A DNA stretch of 64,000 bases from Hypomesus transpacificus (lineage: Eukaryota > Chordata > Actinopteri > Osmeriformes > Osmeridae): NCBI RefSeq assembly GCF_021917145.1, contig NC_061063.1:9015452-9079451 (forward strand), given 5' to 3'. Positions 46,755 through 60,080 of the stretch are shown here, in pieces. Numbering within the stretch: the stretch's first letter is position 1; each line of letters begins with the position of its first letter. The position numbers and the translations under genes are program-made. The notes under the pieces were generated by a model. That model saw only the letters and a program-made list of their open reading frames with translations. It searched no databases and had not been told where the DNA came from.

Positions 46755-47868
46755 TCCATCGAACTGTATCAACAGTGACAACAAATGTCAATGTCAAGGG
46801 AATTGGAGGCTTCCCAGTCTATTCCCGATGTCATTTACTGTACAGTCACATCATGGTTGCATTGACAAAACTCTCACACAACCATAAAGTGAGTGTTGGT
46901 CATTGTTTTTTTTGTGGTTCATGTTGTTTTAATTTGTAACTTATATATAACTGCATGCTCTTATGGGTCTTCACTTTGGCACTTGTTTAGTTTTTTCACA
47001 ATGTATGCGTCATGATTTGGCTGCTTGCAATGTTTGGGACTACCTCGTTGTTGTGATCAGTGACCTATGCTCTTTTGTAAAGCTCTCTCTTGGAATGTAA
47101 TGTAAATGTTTTAATCTGTTGGTAGATTGGCAGGCAGACAAATCTTAAAATACATATAATGTATCACATTTTCTAAAAGATCGTAAAAAGTGTAAAAATG
47201 TAACCAATCTGAATTCAATTTAAGCTATTTTCAGATTATTTAAGGTTATTCCCTTTTCATTGTAAATCTTGTGGGAGGGATTTGTCCAGAATATTATGGC
47301 CCAGTGTTTTTTAACAAAGCTGTTTCAAAATGGCTGCTAAAGAATAGAATATCACCGTTTTTAATCATAGGCATAGTTTGACTAAGGGCAACCCTAATTG
47401 CCTTTGAGGGAAGACTCAATTATGTGTGTGTGATGGTGTGTTTGATTTTTCCTGAGAAATGGCTAATAATGTTCCTACTAAATGTAACATTTGTAGTCTA
47501 ACTTGTTGGATAAGACCAAAAGGAGGCAATTCAAATGAAAACGGTTCACTGTAATATCCTGTGCATAATTCCTATAGTTCCTGTAGTCCTTACAACCCCA
47601 TGCTTGGGTGTGGATCCTGACTGACACTACAGTGTGTTCGATGAGTGAATAGGCCTCCCTGGTGGGGAGCCCCCCCCAGATGGATCAGGTTCATGAAAGT
47701 TAAATGGGCCCGTAATGACACAACCAGGCCTTGTTGACACTGTTGTCTTTTCACTGCATTTGAGAAGGTATTTTCACAGAACGAGAAAAAATATGTTTAT
47801 ATATCTGTCTTCATTATGGAGCTTACGTTTCTGACAGGTACTATAAGTACAAACAGTATGTCATCCCC

Positions 47869-47874
47869 AATAAA
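47869..47874 (+). terminator. poly(A) signal of the AARD-like gene
   Basis: AATAAA is followed a few bases later by another AATAAAA. It lies 1.1 kb after the stop at 46754, and the intervening sequence is AT-rich, as in a 3' UTR. Confidence 0.6.
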
Positions 47875-47906
47875 GAAAATAAAACCAAAGTGATGTACAA
47901 CGCCCA

Positions 47907-47912
47907 TTTATT
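47907..47912 (-). terminator. poly(A) signal of aard
   Basis: AATAAA on the minus strand, about 470 nt after the aard stop and only 32 bp beyond the convergent neighbour's signal. Confidence 0.6.
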
Positions 47913-48377
47913 CACATCTGTAAAAAGCATGTCCTCAAACCATTCGGTTCTTGTGGTACTTAAAGACTAGTTAGAATACAATACATATGTGGAAAGCCAT
48001 ATCATAAATCCAAGTGTTGGTTTATTCTCCATCAAGCATCGCACAATCATGCTAAAGGACATGGAACACTCTCAAAACTCCATAAACATTTGTATGCAAA
48101 TCTTACAGGCACTCTGTGAGATGGAAGGTTATGGCAATCAGTCCATACACAAGCCAATGAAGGGCTCCAGTTATGTGACCAATTTATCACACATGCAGTG
48201 AGTGTGACCTTTGACTGTGGTATCATTCCATCCATCAATGCCACGTTGATATGAAACACCTCTATGGATATCCACTAAAGAATGTCCCAGTCCCATCATG
48301 GGCTCCAGTAAGTTAGGTCCACTCAGTCCCCACTCTGGAAATGTTCCTCAGAGCAGATGCAATTTGGCTGGGGGAGG

Positions 48378-48909
48378 TCAGTGGTGTTCCTCCGCCTTTG
48401 GGTCCAGAGCCCCAGACATACAGATACTTTCCCTCCTGAGTCTCTGGATCTCCGTGTTGAGGCCCAGAAGTGTCTGGGCAAGCTGCCGGTCCTGGGAGCG
48501 CATTTCCAGCTGCATGGTTGTGACAGGAGAAGGTATCAGTGTCTCGGACCCAACACACCCAAAAGCAGATGGGTTGACAAGCACATGGGCACACACTCAA
48601 ACACATGATAGTCACAGGCACAATGGATTTACAAACAAACAGGAAGGCATACAATGGATCGTCTGTAGGAACCTATGCACCTACCAGTTCAGACCTCAGC
48701 CAGGTTATAGCTCCATCTATCTTCGCTCTCCTCAGCTCCTCGTTGGCTTGGTGGCTCCTGTCGATGCTCCTGACGGGGCCAGCACGAGGACCAGACCCCG
48801 AGACGTCGGCAGGGTCCCCAGTCGTCCTGAAGGCGTCTATCAGTTTGTTCTTTATGTTCTCCAGAACCAGCGATGACAAACTGTCCTCACTGTGACTGTC
48901 CCTGTTCAT
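48378..48909 (-). CDS. aard: aard, alanine and arginine rich domain containing protein (two exons, 118 aa)
   Basis: Exon 1 is 48909-48685 (ATG to CTG/gtaggt, 75 codons) and exon 2 is 48509-48378 (gcag/CTG to TGA, 43 residues). The core AKIDGAITWLRSEL then LEMRSQDRQLAQTLLGLN then TEIQRLRRES aligns with human AARD (ATLARLRAELVEMHFQNHQL, then ARTLLDLNMKVQQLKKE). Upstream, SSLVLENIKNKLIDAF resembles the AARD helix LLEDLRRRLTRAF. Position next to slc30a8 agrees with human RAD21-AARD-SLC30A8. It is shorter than human AARD (about 155 aa), and the Ala-rich stretch is missing. The molecular role is unknown; it is likely a small helical intracellular protein. The naming against its convergent paralogue rests on the N-terminal helix. 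Confidence 0.83.
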
Positions 48910-50479
48910 GCTGCGTGCGTGTGTTAGTCCTTGTCCCCTATGTAGAAAGACGTTTCTTTCCTCTTACACCTGCTGCCTTCCTTTCTTTCCTCCTTTCTTT
49001 TGCTTCTTCCACTTGTTCAGCTCAACATGGCCCTCTGTTCTCTCTGTGTCCTCCCATCCAGTCTCTCTCTCCTCCTTGTCTCAGTTTGATGTAGGAATAA
49101 GACTCTGCTGACTTTCAGCAGAGGTTTGTGTGCTCCTCTCCAACAGCCCTGCTCATCCCAGGCGTAGTGTGGGACCAGGCAGTTTTGTTCCTGTTGCTAT
49201 GGAAAACCAGCCCTCCGCCCGCCTGCACCCCTCCCTTTGGTAACCCCAATAAGAATGGTGGAAGATCTTGGACAAAGACTATTGTTGCCTCCAAAAGAAC
49301 TGAAAAGAGCCCCCCATTCACTCTCTCCTTCAAATCCCGCCCCCATAGACTTTTGGTTTGAGAGGTGCTGTGCAGCTCCCAGTTCTGCAGTAAAGACCAA
49401 CTTGTGTGTGTGTTTGTGTGTGTGTGAATGAATGTGTGTGTGAAATGTATCAAACCTCAATGGCTGACAATGAAAGTTCTCAACAGGACTCTAATGCCCT
49501 CTAGAGACAGGCAAGTTGCTCAGAGACGCACAGACACAGGGGCTTGGTGTGCTCCAATTGAGAGCCACAAAGGCCATCCAATAGGGAAATGTAGACAGGT
49601 CCTTTGTGTCAAAAGTAAGTCACCTCCCTTTGGAGATCCTGGATGGGGTTTTGGCATACTAGCACAGTCATTCTTGACTTTTCAATAGAGATGACACTGA
49701 GTCCAGTGTATGGGGAGGGGTTTCAAGGAGACACATTTGGAAGAGCACTGGAAGGACAGTTCTCCTCAGTAAAGAAGGATTTCATATGTCTATTTTTAAG
49801 TTTGATAAAAGAAAAGCTGAAAGAGACAAATGGAGAAAACTGAAGAAGGACATTAGAATCCAGGAGAAAGAAAGAGTTCAGACACAAATAGTGATATGGT
49901 CAAGATAGTGTTGTAATTCCCTTGCCCGCTGGAAAACACATTCAATCTAAATTATGACAGCCTCCAAAGATATCACCATACCCAACTGCTCCTGGCAACT
50001 CAGAACTGTCCTTATAACCCACCAGAGGGGCTCCCTATTGAGCAGCAGATGCAATGACACAGTCGTTCGATCGTTGACTGGAGTGATGCACTTGGCTGCC
50101 TCCTAGTGGTATTTTGCAGTGAAAGCCTTGGTGTACACTGCCACTGTCATGCACTTGCAGTTAGGGTATCTCTATAGTAAGATCAAATGAACCGATAGAG
50201 CAAGAAACAGGAAATATGTTGATGACTAGTGTACTTTCGTATTTTTCGCAAATCCTAATATTAATTTGCCACTGACAAAACAATAAGTTACGACTCCAAG
50301 AAATACAGTGGAAAGCCTCTAGCTTATGATTTGATTTTTCAGCTAATGTCAAAAGATAACCGACGATACGACATATGTAGAACTATACATACACAATGTG
50401 CAAACATTCAACAAAACACTTCTCCCCTCCCTCCAAAAATTAACTACTTCCGATACGAAATTGACCGCATGACATGTTT
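48910..50479. other. intergenic aard / snoRNA host gene
   Basis: No exon was recognised. It holds the aard promoter side (left) and the host-gene promoter (right), with a short (GT)n at 49401-49442. Confidence 0.4.
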
Positions 50480-50512
50480 GACCAATCCACAGGCTCTTCC
50501 ACTCTTTATAAA
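50480..50512 (+). promoter_or_regulatory. CCAAT box and TATA box of the snoRNA host gene
   Basis: ACCAAT is at 50481-50486 and TATAAA at 50507-50512. About 25-35 bp further on is the pyrimidine run CTCTCTCTTCTCC (50535-50547), a likely 5'-TOP start typical of snoRNA host genes. Confidence 0.6.
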
Positions 50513-50742
50513 GAGATCGACCTCCTTTTCCGGTCTCTCTCTTCTCCATGTGACACGAAGTTGGTCGGTAAGTAAAGCGTTAGCAAGCGTGAAATGTTTT
50601 TTAATGTACGTCTGAGTTAAAAGGAGTGCTTCTATACGCGAGAGTTATCGCTTTAATGCTGAGTTAATGGAGGTGGATTGAGTTCTTTAATAATTCCGTA
50701 TATACTTTCACGTAACTCCACGTGGGCTATGCATCACGTTGC

Positions 50743-50863
50743 GGCCCTTATCGAAGACGATTCAGTGAACTTGATTTCTTGGATCGGTCAATACAGGAGC
50801 CAACAGTATCATCTTTTGCCGACGGTCGCTGTGTAGTTAACATGTACCTTTTCAGCAACATAT
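50743..50863 (+). ncRNA. H/ACA snoRNA candidate, copy 1 (SNORA16-like?)
   Basis: The 5' hairpin closes with GGC..CCT against AGG.A.GCC and an upper stem CGATTC/GGATCG. The pocket strands are ATCGAAG and TCAA. H box ACAGTA follows (50803-50808), and the box AACA at 50857-50860 ends 3 nt before the predicted 3' end. The 3' hairpin is less clear (GCTG/CAGC). The pocket strands fit 28S rRNA UUGA-U-C-CUUCGAU, the site I recall as human pseudouridine 4442 (yeast 2865, guided by snR46/SNORA16). The target is predicted, not tested. Confidence 0.65.
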
Positions 50864-51037
50864 TGGAAAAGAACACTACTCTTAAATGAATCTGCTAGGT
50901 GGCCTATTACTGTAGCTACTTAGCTAATCACACAATCATTCTCTTACAGGGGGTACGCGAGTTTGTACGTCTAATCATTGACAAATGGATATGGTGCTTC
51001 AACCAACAGGTATTTAACGTACACATTTCATTAACTA

Positions 51038-51156
51038 GGCACCTATCGAAGCCGTTCATGTTATCTCGTAGCAAAGAACGGTCAACAGGATGCCAAAATG
51101 ATAACTTTCACCGACGGTCGCTGTTCAGTTCTATTGTAACTGTCTCAGCAACATTA
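51038..51156 (+). ncRNA. H/ACA snoRNA candidate, copy 2 (paralogue of copy 1)
   Basis: Same layout as copy 1 with a cleaner 5' hairpin: lower stem GGCA.CCT / AGG.A.TGCC, upper stem CCGTTC/GAACGG, pocket strands ATCGAAG and TCAA. The H box is AAATGA, the 3' part has CAGTT/AACTG under GCTG/CAGC, and ACA lies at 51151-51153. Stems changed between the copies while the pocket stayed constant, which is the pattern of selection on a guide RNA. Confidence 0.7.
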
Positions 51157-51336
51157 AGGGGAAGGACACTCATATTGCCGTGCCTGGTTCATAATGTCAA
51201 ATGCAGCGTGTATTTGTTATATTCCTTTGTTTCCTATTGTAGACCTAAGAAACCCAGATCCGACCTGAGTTCAATTCTATGAAACTGAGGACATTATCAA
51301 GGTATGATTATCTTAAATTGTGGCACACTTCAGACA

Positions 51337-51408
51337 GGCTGTGATGACACACTTGCCCTCACTGAGAGCTAGCTCCATTATGAGAACCCTTGGTACTCTA
51401 CTGAGCCA
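51337..51408 (+). ncRNA. C/D box snoRNA, SNORD103-like copy 1
   Basis: GGC/GCC terminal stem, C box GTGATGA (51341-51347), D' CTGA (51362-51365), C'-like TATGAGA and D CTGA (51401-51404). The stretch before D', ACTTGCCCTC, is the exact complement of 18S rRNA GAGGGCAAGU. The D'+5 rule points to the middle G of GGG, the site I recall as human 18S Gm601 (SNORD103/U103). Confidence 0.85.
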
Positions 51409-51558
51409 TGTCTAGAAAATGAATGTTTGCATTTCACTAAACCTGTGAAAAGGCATTGCATTCTCTTACATAAATTTGTATTGCAGGATCAGTGGATACC
51501 ATGGGGTGACCCAATGGATTAAGGTAAATCCAGACTATTTTTACCTAGTTTTTTTGCT

Positions 51559-51632
51559 GGCTATGATGACACACTTGCCCTCACTGAGAGGATTGCCTCG
51601 ATAATGAGAATTCTTATGTACTCTTCTGAGCC
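51559..51632 (+). ncRNA. C/D box snoRNA, SNORD103-like copy 2
   Basis: GGCT/GCC terminal stem, C box ATGATGA (51563-51569), D' CTGA (51584-51587), C'-like AATGAGA and D CTGA (51626-51629). The guide ACTTGCCCTC is identical to copy 1, whereas the segment before D differs, so only the D' guide is constrained. Confidence 0.85.
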
Positions 51633-52173
51633 AACTCGTATCAGAAGACCTCTATATAAACACGCATATTAAATCAGAGCTCTAACATGTCTCTTGTATT
51701 CTATCAGTGATGCCATGGAGATGACCCTGTCCAGCAATGGATTAGGATTTCGCTGAGATGAAGGACTGGGTGAGTCACAGCAGCAGGTTCCTTTGTAGCC
51801 TCCCTACCTCATGGCAGCATCGGGCTATGGACCCAACCAACTCTTATTTGGGTGGGGAGAACTCCCTCACATGGTTCAACCCATGCATGCAATCCTAAGG
51901 ACCGGAGCTCTCCTGTAGCCCCTTGTTCTCCAAGTGCATGCCAGAGCAACGGGGAGTCTTTGACTGTCATGGCTTCCCTATGCCTTTGGCAGTCACTCTA
52001 CTGTCCAACACACTTGTGCAGAACCAGAATGTAGGGTCCCTTGTAGTGGATGTGTCTGCTTTGCTTGCTAACGTGTTTTGCTCTTTAGGCTCCTACCCGA
52101 GGGTCCTTCATGGGGTGGAATCTCCGCGGCCATCAACAGGTATGATCATCATGTTTGTGGTGTCGAGTGTTTA

Positions 52174-52249
52174 TGATGGTCTGTGATGATACCCTATTAT
52201 AATTGTGACTGTTGGATGAAACATGCGGATATGGGACTGAGATCAGTCA
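52174..52249 (+). ncRNA. C/D box snoRNA candidate in host intron 6
   Basis: C box GTGATGA (52183-52189), internal C'-like GGATGAA (52213-52219), D box CTGA (52237-52240) and flanks ATGA/TCAT that can pair. The segment before D, ATGCGGATATGGGA, would be the guide. I recognise no rRNA target for it. Confidence 0.6.
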
Positions 52250-52373
52250 TGCCCTGATGCTGCATTGTGTTGCTGAAGGGTGAGATTTTCATGTTCCACC
52301 ATCCTTCCTTCCAGGTGACGTCCCTACCTGTGGCCTGTGCTGGCTGACCGTACCATGTTCATTGTGTTTAGAT

Positions 52374-52565
52374 CAGGGGGTGTCGAACTCCGGTCCTCGA
52401 GGGCCGCTGTCCTGCATGTTTTAGATGTTTCCCTGCTCCAACACACCTGATTCAATTAAAAGGGTTGTTATAACGACCATTCATTCGAATCAGGTGAGCT
52501 GGATCAGGGAAACATCTAAAACATGCAGGACAGCGGCCCTCGAGGACCGGAGCTCGACACCCCTG
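52374..52565. mobile_element. palindromic hAT MITE, 192 bp, 8-bp TSD
   Basis: Two roughly 70-bp near-perfect inverted arms (each begins CAGGG.GTGTCGA or the CAGGGGTGTCGAGC form and contains CCTCGAGGGCCGCTGTCCTG) are flanked by GTTTAGAT at 52366-52373 and 52566-52573. There is no coding capacity. It lies in the last exon of the snoRNA host gene. Confidence 0.9.
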
Positions 52566-52773
52566 GTTTAGATTGATGGCCAATTGAACATGTTTAATAA
52601 ATGAACCTAAACATCTATGCTTGTCATCTCTTCACTGCAACTTGCTGTAATGTAACCTAGTGTAAAGGAAAAATGGTGCTTTTTAAATAATATCTTGACA
52701 AATGCAGGTGAGACTAAATTTGTTAATCCAGACGTTCTATAGACCTTTTTTGGAACGATAAGTGAGTTTAGAA

Positions 52774-52926
52774 CAGAAGTGTCCCAACTGGATGCGAGCG
52801 TCCGCCTATAGCGTTGCATCGGACGCGCTAGTCTACACTGAATCCGTCAAATTGACTTGTGCCACAGAGCTTTCAACACGAGCCACAAAACCTACCTGCT
52901 TAGTCGCATCCAGCTGGGATACTGTG
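52774..52926. mobile_element. short inverted-repeat element (MITE-like)
   Basis: The ends CAGAAGTGTCCCAACTGGAT and, inverted, CACAGTATCCCAGCTGGAT match with a 1-nt shift. An inner hairpin GCGTCCG/CGGACGC lies at 52798-52826. No clear target duplication was seen, so the class is unassigned. Confidence 0.5.
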
Positions 52927-53443
52927 ACAGGGGTGGTATTCTCTTGGTACCTCATGATTCAAATCGATAACCTTTCCATTCAATATGCTTACAAAGTTGC
53001 ATACCCTATTTGGAGACCTTAAGGAAGTGAGAAATGCCCTATAAAATCAATGAATCCTTTAATGACACTTTAAACTGGCAGACTAAGAGCCACAGTCCAT
53101 ATATTGCTGAATTGGTATCAGTTTAATAAATTATCAATTGGTTTGAGTGATTTGAAGCAGGGGTACCATGTTTGTCAGACTGAACGGTACACATGCTTAT
53201 CCACTGAGTCAGAGGATTCCTGCAGGGTAATTGCCACTGACACAATGCCAAAGGACCATGTACGTATTGTTTCTGCCAAGTTATAAAATAATTCTCTGCC
53301 TTATCATACTTAGAAATCCTTCAGCAAACTTTCACTTGTTTTGTAAACACTCATTCACGAAATGGTGACGATAAGTAGACTTCTTGAATTGACATTCCAG
53401 CAACAGTTCAATACTGTCAGCAAATCTACAGCTTACTGTCTAT

Positions 53444-53610
53444 TAGGGGTGGGAATCTTTTGGTCTTGGGGGTCACGATTTGATACATTTGTTAAATTAA
53501 ATTGATTTTTAATCAAATTATTATTCAATTTATGCTTACAAATTCTTGTGGTGTGAATTGCTAGAAGACAATCGCGATTCATATGTGAATCGATTTTTTT
53601 CCCCACCCGC
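53444..53610. mobile_element. hAT-derived fragment or MITE
   Basis: Begins TAGGGGTGGGAATCTTTTGG and ends TTTTTTTCCCCACCC, with TCACGATTTGAT and ATCGCGATTCA blocks inside. This resembles a common fish hAT terminal family. The target duplication is not clear. Confidence 0.45.
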
Positions 53611-53679
53611 AGAGACAATGTACATATTAACAATGAAACAAAACCACAATGGAGTGGGTTTCCAAATATATTGTCCTGA

Positions 53680-53685
53680 TTTATT
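53680..53685 (-). terminator. poly(A) signal of ctps1
   Basis: AATAAA on the minus strand, about 350 nt after the ctps1 TAA. The region between is a non-coding AT-rich 3' UTR. Confidence 0.55.
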
Positions 53686-54032
53686 AAGCATTAGCTTAAC
53701 TTACATTTTACTGCATGTTCCTTTAACTCATTGATAAATATTTACATAAGGAAGCATTAAATGGCAATAACTGGCACATGTAAAGTCGACTTGAAATACT
53801 TGTACACTAATTTCATGGCAATCATGTAAATGAATACAAAGAGTACTGGCACCATTGGGAGTATGGCTTAGCCTGCCAGGTCAGGAGCATTCAAAAATAC
53901 AAATCCCTGTGAGTAGTTCAGGTGAGCCTGGTTCATTCAGTCCTCTTCAAATGTTTATACATCACCTGACACTTTGAAATTGGCTAAAGATATGTAACCT
54001 CATCCAGTAAAATATACATTGAGCTATAAGGC

Positions 54033-58763
<4,731 letters not shown>

Positions 58764-59330
58764 ATTGAGGTTGTTCTATAAATGTTGAAGGACAGGTTAT
58801 TTAAAAGGTAAAAATATAAGTTATATTCTTGTTGCTATGTAGTTGGTTTGGTTAACTTTTAAATACATAAAATTGCTTGGATAAAGAGTTAAATTAAATT
58901 AACAGGGGAAAAGCGACATGACAATGGCAAATCATTACAGAAACTACCTTGCTTATGATGAAAAAAGTATGTACGCTAGTTTGATGATTTAAAACTACAT
59001 GGACACATTTATCCAGGCAACCTTAACTGAGCCAGCTAGCTAGCTGGCTAGGTCCCTAGCCTATTCAGTCAGAGCTCTATGCATTGCATGTTTACTAGCT
59101 TGTTAGCTAGCAGGGTAGTTAAAAACAGCACGCTTACTCACCAAATAAAAATGATTCTCAGAACAGCCTTACAAATAGGCAATTTGTTTGAAAAAAAGTT
59201 TGATATGTAATACCGGACGCTTTGTCGTGCCTCACCATCCAGCTATTCTCAACACGTGTTGGCTGGCCAATCATCACCAACGAGCATGGTGTTTCTCACA
59301 TTCCCAGCGATTCCTCGCCTGTCGTCGTGA
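58764..59330 (-). promoter_or_regulatory. ctps1 5' UTR intron and promoter region
   Basis: A 12-nt leader precedes the ATG, after acceptor TATAG at 58780-58776. A non-coding exon likely ends at 59142 with donor GTGAGT and begins near 59220. An inverted CCAAT box (CCAAT on plus at 59268-59272) lies upstream. A GCTAGCTAGCTGGCTAG repeat at 59034-59052 is inside the intron. Confidence 0.5.
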
Positions 59331-60020
59331 AAGTACCCGCATTAGGCCGTATACATTTTTCTACATAAAGGTTTACAAATGAAAACGTCTACTATCAGCT
59401 ACCGTTGTTTCAGCCATTTTCCTTCCATAACAATTGAAAGTGACTGTTATTCCACAATGATACATTATGGTACAATATTTGTTGTAGGATGTTCAATTTA
59501 TTAAAGTGTGTGTTAACACAAGATGCACTTTTATTGTGAAATATCGTGTGTGATTGCGTCGTGCTTCACGCTGCAAGTCGCGGCTAAACCCCATTGCTGT
59601 TGTGGGCACAAAGTATGCGTAAAATGTGTGCATGCTAGCACACGCCGAGATTTCATGACTGGTTTGAAGTGACTGTACAACCAGTAAATATCCAGCAGGT
59701 GGCGATCAAACTCCATCATGAATTCAGATCACCTTGATATACAGTGAAAGAGCCATACATTGCTACTGATGACTGTGAAAAAGATTCTGCCAATGGGTGC
59801 TAAACTGAGAAATTAATACCCCAAAAGCTGCACATCATTTTATATTTCTCCACTCTGGACTTTTTAATTGTCTCTCCATTTTCGATGACAACACAATTAT
59901 TGTATTGTTTTGGATTTGTTTAATAACACAAACAGGGCTTGCATCTTGCTTTTATATTGATAACCTCTTTGAAAAACCATTGGACGTGTGATGTCATATT
60001 TGAAAGGATGTATTTATATA

Positions 60021-60080
60021 CAGTACCAGTCAAAAGCTTGGACACATTTTCCCATGTGTCCCATGTTTTGACTGGTACTG
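60021..60080. mobile_element. Tc1-type terminal-repeat palindrome (60-bp MITE)
   Basis: CAGTACCAGTCAAAA... and its inverse ...TTTTGACTGGTACTG face each other around a TTTTCCC centre, with TA on both sides (60019-60020 and 60081-60082). The end matches the CAGTACCAGTCAAAAG-type ends of fish Tc1-like elements that I recall. Confidence 0.8.

Larger units (their letters stand above)
50535..52620 (+). ncRNA. snoRNA host gene (non-coding, seven or more exons)
   Basis: Short exons without a shared reading frame alternate with introns that each hold a small-RNA-like structure. Exons read from GT-AG signals are about 50535-50567, 50950-51009, 51243-51301, 51487-51523, 51708-51769, 52089-52139 and 52315-about 52620. 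AATAAA at 52596-52601 would end the transcript. Intron 1 and intron 2 hold H/ACA-like RNAs; introns 3, 4 and 6 hold C/D RNAs; intron 5 has strong hairpins. TATA plus pyrimidine start and tiny non-coding exons are the usual design of SNHG-type genes. A 192-bp hAT MITE sits in the last exon. Its equivalent in human is not certain. Confidence 0.75.

Noticed and set aside
52762..53022. 86-codon ORF near 52.8 kb
   Set aside because: It overlaps an inverted-repeat element (52774-52926) and has no protein features.
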